From Chara braunii (taxonomy: Eukaryota; Streptophyta; Charophyceae; Charales; Characeae): a stretch of DNA of 29,434 nt. The DNA lies in contig BFEA01000287.1 in NCBI GenBank assembly GCA_003427395.1, positions 838,413 to 867,846 of the forward strand, read 5' to 3'. Shown here piece after piece: positions 1-8,420 of the stretch. Under the pieces are notes generated by a model. It was not told the DNA's origin, did not search any database, and saw nothing but the letters and a program-made list of their open reading frames with translations. A program made the position numbers and the translations under genes. The stretch's first letter is position 1. The number at the start of each line of letters is the position of its first letter.

Positions 1-31
<31 letters not shown>

Positions 32-39
32 GGGGGGGG
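1..39. repeat. GA dinucleotide tract followed by poly-G
   Basis: The window opens inside a GA microsatellite of about 25 bases that runs into a G-rich stretch. The left boundary lies outside the window. From 40 to about 1040 I see no gene, only G/T-rich low-complexity DNA (roughly 600-760), an 18-base G run at 909-926 and the short direct repeat listed separately. Confidence 0.9.
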
Positions 40-321
40 AAATGTAAACAAATAGCTCCTTATTAATATTTATTTCAAACCCCCTGCAGGTTATCCGAGA
101 GGGCCCTGCACACAATCAGCAAGGGCCACGTTGCCATGAACAAGGTAGTAGTCATAGCCATGCTGAAGGTATGGCACGCCAAGTATATATGCTGTTGATT
201 CACTTTAAGGTCCGTGTTTCAGCAGTTATGGGACCACTGAGCACACGAGTTTCAGGGCAATAGCAGGCCAGCTCACCACGTGCTTTTCAGGGCTTCCCTC
301 CACTAAAAATGTGCAAAACTA

Positions 322-477
322 GAATGAATCTTCCGCTAGAACATGGAACCGTACGCTGCCATATGTTTTGTCTTTTGTGCAAGTGGTGACGAGTGAAGCA
401 AGGCCCTTAGGGCCACTTGTCGTAGGAAAAGGAAACAAAAGAAAGAGAGGAATGAATCTTCTGCTAGAACATGGAAC
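322..477. repeat. 28-bp direct repeat, two copies
   Basis: Positions 322-349 and 450-477 carry the same 28-base sequence (beginning GAATGAATCTTC) with one difference, CCG versus CTG. The copies start 128 bp apart. They lie in non-coding DNA. This could be a local duplication or the ends of a small unrecognised insertion. Confidence 0.7.
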
Positions 478-1040
478 ACATACGCATTGGCTACCTCAGC
501 CAGCCTTCTTCATTTTTTTTTGTTATATCCTATTTAGTGGGGTGCGTCGCATCACGTGCGCGTGCATGCTTACACGTGCGTTATGCGCCGCACGTGATAC
601 GCCGCAGGTATGGGTTGGAGTATAGGCGGAGTATAGGGGTGATATAGGGGATATTGGGGGGGTTAATAAGGATGTCGGGGGCGGTTCGGGAGTGTTAGGT
701 TGGTGTATGCGGGTATTGGGGGTCGCTATGGGGGTGTGGGTGGGGTTATTAGGGGTTCTGGATCCCAAAAACAAAAACAAAAAAAGTGCGGGGTGCCGAT
801 GATCCCCGACTGCTAGGTGTCGACCAGCCGATCGGTCGGCGGGTCGGCAGCCGACCAGTCAAGGGCCGCTGACCGTCGGGGTGTGCAACACTGTAGTGAA
901 AAAAAAAAGGGGGGGGGGGGGGGGGGTTCCGGGTACCGCGCGGATGCCCCGTAAAAAAAAAACTCAGCTCGTTTGGCACAGAAAAAAAGCAAAAAAATGG
1001 GAAACAGGGTGGAGGAGGGGGTGTCGGGTGGGTGGAGAGT

Positions 1041-1455
1041 CCGCTGCTGCAGTCGGTGCAGCATCTGCTGCACATGCAGCGACTGCTGAAGCGGGTGCAG
1101 CAGGTGCAGCATCTGGTCTGTGTGGCCCATCTGCACCATCTGCTGCAGCAGATGCAGCAGGTGCAGTAGCAGCTGCATCAGTGAGATGCTGCACCTGCTC
1201 CACCCTCTGCAGCAGTTGCTGCATCTACTGCAGCAGGCACTGCATAAGCAGTAGATGCTGTACCTGCTGCAGAAGCTGCTGCATCTAAAGCTTGGTCATC
1301 TGCAGCGTTTGCTGCAGCAGGCAGCAGATGCTGCACTTGCAGCTGCCGCTGCAGGTGCAGCAGCTGCTGCACAAGCAGCGCCCAAAACCAGAACCCCAAA
1401 ACCGCAGCAGGTGCAGCAGCTGCTGCACATGTAGCTTGGTCATGCTGCACTGAAG
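1041..1455. repeat. CAG/CTG-rich compound repeat
   Basis: About 400 bp are built almost only from GCTGCTGCA, GCAGCAG, GTGCAG and CATCTGCTGC words, many of them self-complementary (CTGCAG, GCAGCAGCTGCTGC). All reading frames stay open for long stretches because the words lack stops. They give Ala/Cys/Ser-rich or Leu/Gln-rich translations with no recognisable domain. I treat it as a minisatellite-like repeat and not as a gene. The phrase GCTTGGTCAT recurs near 1289 and 1434. Confidence 0.7.
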
Positions 1456-1717
1456 AAAATGTGTGTCGGGCCTGGTCCGCCACCCAAAACAGGGACCCTA
1501 TATTGTTTACAGGGGGCGGACGAGTTGTCCTGGCTGGACGTCTCTCGGAGGCCTTTTTTTTCCAACTTCCGAGACCCTGACGGCCTCGAAGAAAATGGGT
1601 GCCGGGCCTGGTCCGCCACCCTGTGGCCTCCCCAACACTCCAGGCCGGAACCCCCCCCAAAACCAGGCCCCCCATATTTTTTACAGGGGGCGGACGAGTT
1701 GTCCTGGCCGGACGTCT
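1452..1717. repeat. Direct repeat, two diverged copies
   Basis: Copy 1 (about 1452-1543) and copy 2 (about 1588-1717) both begin GAAGAAAATG and share CGGGCCTGGTCCGCCACC. Both end in an ACAGGGGGCGGACGAGTTGT block followed by CCTGG(C/T)(T/C)GGACGTCT. Copy 2 carries about 40 extra bases in the middle. No coding function is visible. Confidence 0.7.
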
Positions 1718-2096
1718 GCCCCAGTAACCTAGGTTTAAAAGACGTATGACGAGAAGTTGGTTCTAAAGAGGATGGATGATGGGGAAGGGTTGCAGAAATT
1801 TTTGCGGATCATTTGATTTAAAAGTTGACAGGGGGAGGGTTAAAATTGGACAGAAAGTTCAACATTGGATATTCCTATTCCTGAGCTTTCAGGATTTTAG
1901 ATGCTACACAAGCATGAAACAGAAAAGAACGTTACCCGGATGCTCTGTAGGATTAAAGACTGCACAATGAAAGTCAGCAGAGTAACAGGGTGGACGAGGG
2001 CGGGGCCTGGGGCAGGGGTAGTTTGAGGTACCCAGAGGCATGGGTTGTGCAGAGGCCGGAGCAAGTGGGGATGAAGCCCTGCACAAGAAGGAGAGG

Positions 2097-2130
2097 GGCG
2101 GGGGGGTGGGAGGGGGGGGGGGGGGGGTGT

Positions 2131-2211
<81 letters not shown>
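2097..2211. repeat. Poly-G tract (about 110 nt)
   Basis: This is an almost pure G run with a few T or A interruptions. It makes poly-Gly and poly-Pro ORFs that are artefacts. It could form G-quadruplexes, and its length is a weak point for sequencing and assembly. Confidence 0.9.
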
Positions 2212-2212
<1 letters not shown>

Positions 2213-2473
2213 AGCAGTCCTCACCAACCCCCATGAGGGTCTTTCACCCCCAGACGGCTTTTTTTGTTGCCACCCATGCCCCCACTACCACACTGGACTC
2301 AGTGGGGGCAGGGTGGGGCCATCATGGGGTGGTGGATGAGCAGATGACTTTTGTCCCCCCCAAGGTCCCAAAAACAGAGAAATCAAAGCGGTTCCCAGTG
2401 GGGAACATAAGAGGCCACAAAGAGAACACAATGGTTGACTCGATGCCTGTTTTTCTCCATGGCAATATCTTGC

Positions 2474-2478
<5 letters not shown>

Positions 2479-2542
<64 letters not shown>

Positions 2543-2543
2543 N

Positions 2544-2622
<79 letters not shown>
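2479..2622. repeat. CT microsatellite with an ambiguous base
   Basis: About 140 bases of CT dinucleotide with an N at 2543, which suggests a consensus or gap-closing problem, so the true length is uncertain. The Ser-Leu and Arg-Glu ORFs over it are artefacts. Between 2623 and 3009 I see no gene; 2623-2710 remains CT-rich. Confidence 0.95.
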
Positions 2623-2624
<2 letters not shown>

Positions 2625-3009
2625 TCCGTCGCCCACTCCCTCACCCCTCTCTCTCCTCTCTCCGTCCACACCCTCTCCCTTTCACTTTTGCCCTCGTTCC
2701 CTCTCTCTTCCTACACAATCCAAGGAAGTCCAAGGAAGACGATGGATAGCCAAAAAAGAACCAGCGAGGACCAAAATCATGTGGTTCCTCTGGCTGTGGG
2801 AGCAGGGGGGGGTGTTATTCCATCTCCTGCTGAATGCCTACAGAGGAAGAGGAGGTTAACAGGTGTTGTTCCCTTTTTTCTCTGGTTGTTCCTTTTTTTT
2901 TTGGCTGGGGGATAGCCGCTAACCTAACCTCATTCTATCCACAACAGAATTCCAATGCCTACTACAGGATTCAAACTGTGGACCTCTGTTTATCGGCCGT
3001 AGTTATATG

Positions 3010-4025
3010 TGCGAGGATCTCTGTCCTCCGCAGAGCCTTTCAGCGCCCCTTTGCAAGCCCTGCGCCCGCCCCAAGTGAAGGCGGGTCAGCACATCTCGAT
3101 GAGGCCAAAATTTTGCCATTTTGAGGCCCTCGTGGGCATCAGACGGATACCTCAAGCCAGTTTGTTACATTGCCTGCGAGCATCCGTGACTTCCAGAGCC
3201 TTCAAGGCTCATCCAGGCTCTACAGGCCAATCCGGTCGCAGAGAGCAACTCAAACCACGTCTTGCAGCTGGGCTCCCCTAACTGTTTTGGTCCCAGGCCA
3301 CTGTCTGAATTGGGCCTGGGCGCAAACACTTTGGCCCAACGTGAAGCTACTGGGCACACAAGCCAGCCAGTCCAGGCCACTTTCCATAAGGGAAAGTGCC
3401 GGGCAGCTAGGCAGGCATTCGGCCAATTTGCAAGGATGCGGCAGCGCTGCTAGTACGAGCGCTCACAGGCCGCAGACAAGGGAGCCCGGGCGCACGTGGG
3501 CGCGCGAGAAGAGGGTGGGTGCTGCTAGAGGCAGCGCCAGTACCCAGCCATAGCCGGATTTGGGGAAGAAGAAGCCAGTGGGGTATGGTGGTGGTCTTCG
3601 GTGGAGGACAAGAGTTGGGTGGAGAAGACGAGGGTGAGCACTGGGAGAGGGATTGGGAGAAAGACAGAGAGAGGGCGCATACCTGGTTCGTCGTGGTGGT
3701 CTGCATGGGCGACTTCTGCGACTTCTGCACGCACTTTGGTTGCTGCTGCTGACATCATCCAATTGCATCATGATTAGTGTAGGCTAGCCTAGGAGCTGTG
3801 TGATAGCAGTCTGGGCGCTGAGCGCCGATAGGGAGGAGAAACATCGGATACATTGTTGATCGTGGCGAGAGAAGGCTGTCTTTGACAATTGAGTTCGTTG
3901 CTTTGGTCTCCTTCAGTGTGAGATTGGTGCATTTCTGCTTTCTGGACAGCTCACAGCTATCTGGCTTTCAATGTGATGTTGCAATTTGGAATTCTCTCAT
4001 TTCGCTCTTGCTCATTTTGCTTGCA
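3010..4025 (+). mobile_element. Solo LTR, family 1 (Ty3/gypsy), opposite orientation to the others
   Basis: The segment starts TGCGAGG and ends GCTTGCA. It aligns in reverse orientation along its length with the LTRs of the full element at 9894-19097. Shared landmarks are the CCAAGTGAAGGCGGG block near 3074, the AGTGCCGGGCAG region near 3397, the GTCTGGGCGC(T/C)GAGCGCC motif near 3809 and the TTGCTCATTTTGCTTGCA end. It is flanked on both sides by TATG (3006-3009 and 4026-4029), a 4-bp target duplication. No internal element DNA is attached, so it is a solo LTR, as left by recombination between two LTRs. Strand is given in the coding sense of the family. It is well diverged and probably old. 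Confidence 0.82.
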
Positions 4026-4254
4026 TATGCGTGTATCAATCACCCACCAGAGCCAGTTACACAGGCGGGTTGATTAACGCTAATTACCAGTTTCAGGCCA
4101 ATTTCAGTGCTGACAAACTTCACATCAAGAACATCCACTGAACTCTCTTCAAAGCGAGTGCAGAGTCTCCATCGACACACTTCATCTCCTGTGGAAACCA
4201 GTGACACACACATTACATTGCACAGTCAAAAGTTATTTCAACTTATTTACCTTA

Positions 4255-4550
4255 TCAAGCTAGGCTACCAGGGACCACTTGCCCGACCGGGCCAAAAATA
4301 AGTAAATAATAAAATTAAAATTTTAAAATATATATTTTATTTTTTATTTCAAATTTGGTGAAGAATTTCGATGTGACCTTGAGGCAAAAATTGTTCAGTT
4401 TCTTTTTTTGCAGAACATAGTTTTTTTTTTCCGGATTTTTGGAACTTTTTTTTTTTTTCCCTGGAACCCTCACCCTGTTCCTGGCATAGCCGGGCTGCGC
4501 GGGCAAACAAGGTGACCCGGGCGACCCGGCTGGTAGCCTAGTTATCAAGT
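4255..4550. repeat. Possible foldback/MITE-like inverted repeat
   Basis: CTAGGCTACCAG near 4260-4271 is matched by its reverse complement CTGGTAGCCTAG near 4529-4540, with related GC-rich GCCCG sequence just inside each arm. The interior is strongly A/T-rich with T runs. I could not find a convincing target duplication. It could be a small non-autonomous DNA element or chance. From 4030 to 4254 and 4551 to 5290 I see no gene or other clear feature. Confidence 0.35.
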
Positions 4551-5291
4551 TGTCATTGGATCAACCTTTTGAAGTTTGATGAAAAATGGGAAGAAATTCA
4601 AGCTTAAAAAAAAAAAAGAAGGGGAAATTCAAGCAGGAGACAGGGTCAAAATTCGAAACTGTCACATCAACTATCAAATTTTCCAGCGGTGTTAACTTAA
4701 CACGGAGTTATTGATTTATCAGCACATCATAAGTAATTCAAGGTTATTTTACTCATCTGATTCCACCATGCTTCGGACTCAGGTCTGTCTGCCGGCAGTT
4801 GTATTTGTGTACAATTCCATTCAGCCATATGGGCTCAGGGTACAGAGTTATTCACTTATTATTAAGTCATTAATAACAGGTATTATGGATCTGATTGGTG
4901 AAGGTTGGACCTGTGTAGCAATGACACAAACCAAGCAGATCCTTTTCTTCTTTTTTTTCTCTCTTTCTTTTCATCCTTTTTTCTTTTCTTTCCCTTCCTT
5001 TTACCCCTCATGTAATGAACCCGGTCTCGCAGATACTCATCAGACGTCAAGCACAAGTAGTCTCAGACCTGCACAAAGTCTTCAGTTAACGTGAAGTAAT
5101 ATCTGAAACAGTATCTCATTACCATTAGACGAAGAGCGTGGAGGGGGAATAGTCAGAGGAGAAAGTGGAAGAGAAGAACAATGATCACACAAGAGTAAAC
5201 CAATCAATCCCCTCTTCTTCTCCAGGCTTCTTCCCTCTCCACGTCATCAAACAGTATACAATTACAAGTATGATAATCCTGATTACACAGC

Positions 5292-5307
5292 AGTGCCACG
5301 TGGCACT
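5292..5307. promoter_or_regulatory. Perfect 16-bp G-box palindrome
   Basis: AGTGCCACGTGGCACT is a perfect palindrome centred on CACGTG with GCC/GGC flanks. This is the form of G-box preferred by plant bZIP factors (family knowledge). No gene is attached to it here. It lies about 150 bp upstream of the ACGT-rich tandem array at 5440-5629, so the two may belong to one regulatory or transposon-derived segment (inference). Confidence 0.45.
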
Positions 5308-5439
5308 CTTATCTCGTGAAGACCACGCAGGCAACAGCAGAATATAGTGACGACGTCGATCTCAGGTGAGTACCCGATCCCAATCATCCACAGATCCCGA
5401 TCTCCCTCCTTGTCGCAACCAGTCACCTCATGTAGACAG

Positions 5440-5629
5440 TGTGGCTAATGCCACGTCAGATATAGAGACAGGTGGCAGGCACCGCATCATCAATGAAGAC
5501 AGGTGGCAGCGCCACATCAGCAACACAATATAGGCAGGTGGCATGTGCCACATCAGCAATTCAGACAAGTGGCATGTGCCACGTCAGCAGGGTAGACAGG
5601 TGGCAGCCTGTGGCATACTGCGCAGCCAC
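5440..5629. repeat. 31-bp tandem array with CCAC(G/A)TCAGCA motif
   Basis: Repeat starts (GGTGGCA or variants) fall at about 5440, 5471, 5502, 5537, 5568 and 5599, so the period is 31 bp with one unit of 35. Better-preserved units pair GTGGCA with TGCCAC, a short stem, followed by (G/A)TCAGCA. The CACGTCA core resembles plant bZIP sites. A similar CACGTCAGCAG triplet occurs at 21944-21980, just upstream of the gag gene of the second retrotransposon, which hints that this array is retroelement leader or LTR material. Confidence 0.7.
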
Positions 5630-5843
5630 ACGGGCCTGCAGGGCCCGACCAGCATTTTCAACCTAAAAGCCTGAAAACAAGGGCCTACAGGCCCTGTGTC
5701 GTTTTCAGCCTGAAAGCCTGAAAACGAGGGCCTACAGGCCCTATGGTCGTTTCAGCCTAAAACAGGGCCCTCCAGGCCCTGAGTCTTTTCAGCCTGAAAC
5801 GGAGGGCCATTTTCACGCCCTCATAAGATCGACCTACCCTGAA
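5615..5843 (+). mobile_element. Fragment of LTR family 2
   Basis: The segment repeats the 5' part of the LTRs at 19850, 20437 and 27490. It carries GGGCCTACAGGCCCT hairpins between CAGCCTGAAAGCCTGAAAAC words, then an AGTCTTTTCAGCCTGAAACG block and CATAAGATCGACCT. Similarity stops near 5843 where a GA microsatellite begins. The start is only approximate, because no clean TGTTACATGC end is visible. Confidence 0.75.
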
Positions 5844-5860
5844 AGCAAAGGCGGAAGAAA

Positions 5861-5864
<4 letters not shown>

Positions 5865-5942
<78 letters not shown>

Positions 5943-5943
5943 G
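5865..5943. repeat. GA microsatellite
   Basis: A GA dinucleotide tract of about 75 bases with one GACA interruption at its end. From 5944 to about 6207 no gene or repeat is recognisable. Confidence 0.95.
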
Positions 5944-6210
5944 CAAAGGCAGATACTTGCCTTTCCTCCTCGACTACCCTCTCTGCATGCATTTGCATGA
6001 AGGGGGAGAAAAATACAAAAACAAAACAACGCCCAGACAGTGACTGGGACCCGGTCCCAGCTTTTCACACTGACAATCACAAGCCTCACATAAATGAAGT
6101 TCCTTCTCCCGTACGTCAATCGATCCTCCTCCGCAACAGCCAGTAAAAAGTGACAGACTCACACAAGTAAGGCTGACGACCATGGACAAGCAGTCAACGA
6201 CGGGTTCTAG

Positions 6211-6480
6211 AAAAAGGTTCTCTTGTCTATAAATTCTCAATGTCGAGCTACCATTGGTATTGTTTCAAATGAGAATCATGGTAAGCATAATTTTAGGAAA
6301 CCAGGGCAAAGTAGATGGTTAGGAAGACGACCCGTTGTTCGTGGTGTTGCTATGAATCCTGTAGACCATCCTCATGGAGGAGGAGAAGGACGTACAAAAG
6401 AAGGCCAAAGGTCCGTTTCTCCTTGGGGAAAACCAACCAAAGGTGGATTTAAAACAGTAGTAAGAAAACAAAAGAATTAA
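6211..6480 (+). pseudogene. rpl2: Mitochondrial ribosomal protein L2, C-terminal fragment (nuclear copy of mtDNA)
   Basis: The frame from 6211 to the TAA at 6478-6480 encodes the last 89 or so residues of a mitochondrial-type L2. It includes [38 protein letters not shown] and [10 protein letters not shown], the conserved peptidyl-transferase-proximal region, and ends KTVVRKQKN. It is of the green-plant mitochondrial type and not the plastid type. The N-terminal two thirds are missing: an in-frame TAG lies at 6208-6210 and no L2 sequence is seen upstream, so this is the left edge of an organelle insertion. The frame itself is undamaged, which suggests a fairly recent transfer. A functional transferred nuclear gene is unlikely because there is no start or targeting region. 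The rps19 start follows 3 bases after the stop, as in mitochondrial operons. Confidence 0.9.
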
Positions 6481-6483
6481 GTT

Positions 6484-6657
6484 ATGTCACGATCTATATG
6501 GAAAGGTCCATTTGTAGATGCTTGTCTGTTGAAAAAGCATTCGCGTGTGGCTCGCCAGAGTTGGAAATTTTGGTCACGTAGATCTTGTATTTTGCCTAAA
6601 TTTGTCGATTATATTGGGCTGCTAGCATGCTGTAATTTTATCCAACCTACGAAGTAG
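6484..6657 (+). pseudogene. rps19: Mitochondrial ribosomal protein S19, N-terminal fragment
   Basis: ATG at 6484 opens a frame that begins [18 protein letters not shown] and continues through a [16 protein letters not shown] block. This is the typical start of mitochondrial S19, a small-subunit protein of the 30S head. Similarity ends near codon 44 (about 6616). The frame then runs through unrelated residues to a TAG at 6655-6657, whereas a normal S19 is about 90 residues. The C-terminal half is absent. The next recognisable gene is rpl16, so a deletion removed the S19 end and everything up to late rpl16 (rps3 in the usual order). Confidence 0.88.
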
Positions 6658-6731
6658 GCAAGTTTTGAAATGGTTGGCTTGGCAGATGACATTTCTCACA
6701 CTGCAATTAAAATTGTAGTGCATAGAATATC

Positions 6732-6745
6732 AACATGCCAAATGA
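6732..6745. repeat. Target-site duplication, left copy (U2 insertion)
   Basis: AACATGCCAAATGA at 6732-6745 is repeated exactly at 7000-7013, on the other side of the U2 copy and its A-rich tail. Fourteen bases is a normal length for LINE-type target-primed integration. Seven bases (GGAAGGT) separate this copy from the first U2 base and are not explained by either template. Confidence 0.9.
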
Positions 6746-6752
6746 GGAAGGT

Positions 6753-6960
6753 ATACCTTTCTCGGCCTTTTGGCTAAGATCAAGTGTAGCATCTGTTCTG
6801 GTCAGTTTAACATCTGATCCGTGGTCCATCGGGCCACATGATATTAAATTAATTTTTCAGGGCTACGGAGGGTTCATACGGGTAGGCTTGCCTGCTCGAC
6901 CCTTCCAGCATTGCCTTCGTATTGCACTGCAGAGAAGCGTGGTGCGGCCCACTACCCCCC
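6753..6960 (+). pseudogene. U2: U2 spliceosomal snRNA retrocopy
   Basis: The copy starts with the conserved U2 5' end ATACCTTTCTCGGCCTTTTG and keeps the order of U2 elements. Stem IIa is GGTCAG (6800-6805) with CTGATC (6814-6819). Stem IIb is GTGGTCC (6821-6827) with GGGCCAC (6831-6837). Then come CATGATATTAAATTAA, an Sm-like site AATTTTTCA (6851-6859) and two 3' hairpins (about 6880-6902 and 6905-6950). The branch-point-recognition hexamer is GTAGCA (6786-6791) where functional U2 has GUAGUA. After about 6960 a short non-U2 stretch (GATATTGTTTTTTAATCTG) leads into an A-rich tail at 6984-7000. A 14-bp target duplication brackets the whole. I see no plant snRNA upstream element or TATA box, as the upstream DNA is mitochondrial rpl16. 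It is therefore a retroposed copy and not an snRNA gene in its original setting. Confidence 0.88.
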
Positions 6961-6999
6961 GGGGGATATTGTTTTTTAATCTGAAAAAAAGAAAAAAAA

Positions 7000-7013
7000 A
7001 ACATGCCAAATGA
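7000..7013. repeat. Target-site duplication, right copy (U2 insertion)
   Basis: Exact second copy of AACATGCCAAATGA, directly after the A-rich tail. Sequence after it resumes the rpl16 reading frame interrupted at 6745. Confidence 0.9.
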
Positions 7014-7086
7014 AGTTTGATAAGCCTAATAGAGTTAATATTACTTAATAAACCCACTTTTTAATATATGATTTCGCTGTTGAATC

Positions 7087-8024
7087 TGCAAAAAAAATGA
7101 GCGATAGCGAACTTCAGAAATCAAACAGCATCATACACATGAGACCAGATAGTCGTGACCTCGAACCAATAGCAGAATTGCANCACGAGTTNCACCAAAN
7201 AAGAGCACAGCAAAAGCTCATAATTGACAATGCTGGAATAGTCTCATCATCATCAACGAAGAACCAATGTCGATATCCTATCTGGCGCTCGGCGCCCGGA
7301 CTACAAATGGCAGATCCTATCTAGCCTATCTACAATGCCACTGATGACGACAACAGCTCCCCGAAGTACGAGCAGATCTCGGCCAATGCCGTATGCTTCA
7401 AGCACCAGGTATGTCTCTCGTATCACTCACAACCTCGTTCCCCAACTCACAGATGCCACATGCACCCAAAGACCACCATGCGCCCCATCCAGCATACAGC
7501 AGTGCAGCTCGGCTATGGCTGCCTGCTCCTTCCAGCTCGCCCGTGAGCGCGTGAGCGCTGGCCAGCGTTAGCGCAGCAGCGCTTGCGCAGAATGTAGCCA
7601 GTGCCCGAATGCCGAATGCGTGGGCAGGCACTTTCCTAAATGGAAGTGGCCTGCCTGCTTGCATGCAGCTTGGCTGTGCTGGGCCCCTTCCCAGAAGCTT
7701 CCGGTAGGCCCAGAGAGGCTGAGCCCCAGTCCAAACAATTCAGGCCCTGGCCCTGTGGTGGTTCCCTGTATCCAGCCGCCCACGGCCTGTGTTCGGTCCA
7801 TGTTGCGAATCTCGCCCAGGGCCTGCCTCAGTTACATTGAAAAGAGGCGGCCTGGGCCTGGGCACTCTCAACCAACTGGTGCTGCGCAACTGCCTGAATT
7901 TCCCCAGTTGCGTGGTGACCCCAAAAATGGCCTGTAGGCCTCGGTCGAGCCTGCCTTCACTTAGGGCGGCCGACTGTGCTGAAGATAGGGCCCAGTAGGG
8001 CGTATAGAGGCCTTGTGCCTCGCA
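7087..8024 (-). mobile_element. Solo LTR, family 1
   Basis: The 938-bp segment aligns end to end with the two LTRs of the element at 9894-19097. It starts TGCAAAAAAAATGAGCGATAG against TGCAAGGAAGATGAGCAATAG and ends CCTTGTGCCTCGCA. The 4-bp flanks are AATC (7083-7086) and ACTC (8025-8028), a target duplication with one mismatch. It has no internal domain, so it is a solo LTR. Three ambiguous bases occur at 7183-7200. The insertion truncates the right end of the mitochondrial segment. Strand is the coding sense inferred from the full-length element. Confidence 0.85.
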
Positions 8025-8269
8025 ACTCGGTCAATGAATTGGACAAGCCAGCGGGCTGACAGTCGAAAGAAAACATCTTTTTTATCTTTTTTTAAGTTTT
8101 TTATCCTCTTTTTTTTTTTTCAAAAGTCCAGGGTGTTCTTTTTTATCTGCACTGGAGAAGTTATTTTTTTACGTAAAGTAGCCCGGGAATATTGGGCTGC
8201 TGACTGGGTCCCTCGAAGCTCATATTTTTTATCCATTGAGTGAAGGGTTGTCTGTATATACGCATAGTA

Positions 8270-8420
8270 TGTAAATGCATGCACGCATGCATGCATACAT
8301 ACGCACGTATATACATAAAATTGTGCATGTAGGCGTACATACATACATACATACATACATATACATGTTACTACGTACTAGTACACATTACATACATGCG
8401 TGCCGACCTACGTACATACA
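8270..8420. repeat. CATA/CATG tetranucleotide microsatellite
   Basis: Runs of GCATGCATGCATACATAC and (CATA)n with interruptions, most regular at 8336-8362. The rest of 8025-8831 shows no gene: T-rich at 8078-8130 and 8160-8170, otherwise unremarkable, with a short GA run near 8690-8700. Confidence 0.85.

Larger units (their letters stand above)
6658..7048 (+). pseudogene. rpl16: Mitochondrial ribosomal protein L16, C-terminal fragment, split by the U2 insertion
   Basis: Reading 6658-6745 and then continuing at 7014-7048 gives a frame with FEMVGLADDISHTAIKIV, then a HRISTCQMKF-like end and a TAA at 7046-7048. This matches the C-terminal pattern of bacterial and mitochondrial L16 (FE-x-G followed by a helix and a K-[IL]-x-x-K-F ending). 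The 254 bases between the two parts are the U2 retrocopy plus one copy of its target duplication. In streptophyte mitochondria rpl16 follows rps3 in the rps19-rps3-rpl16 order, which supports the call. The fragment is short (about 40 codons), so the assignment rests on pattern plus synteny. An ATG at 7068 could be the start of the next mitochondrial gene, cut by the LTR at 7087. Confidence 0.6.

Noticed and set aside
813-1675. Long overlapping ORFs on both strands as protein genes
   Set aside because: They arise from stop-free CAG/CTG, poly-C and poly-A words. The translations are low complexity and show no domain.
1904-2859. ORFs over the poly-G and CT tracts (poly-Gly, poly-Pro, Ser-Leu and Arg-Glu proteins)
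   Set aside because: They are translations of simple repeats with no conserved start or domain.
6223-6657. Functional nuclear-transferred rpl2 and rps19 genes
   Set aside because: rpl2 lacks its N-terminal two thirds, rps19 lacks its C-terminal half, and there is no targeting sequence or promoter. A mitochondrial DNA insertion explains all three fragments.
7335-7937. ORFs at 7335-7937, and the matching ones at 10143-10765 and 18418-18909
   Set aside because: They are LTR sequence in all three places. The frames are not conserved between copies.
8270-8420. Centromere or telomere-type repeat
   Set aside because: It is a short irregular CATA/CATG microsatellite with no higher-order unit.
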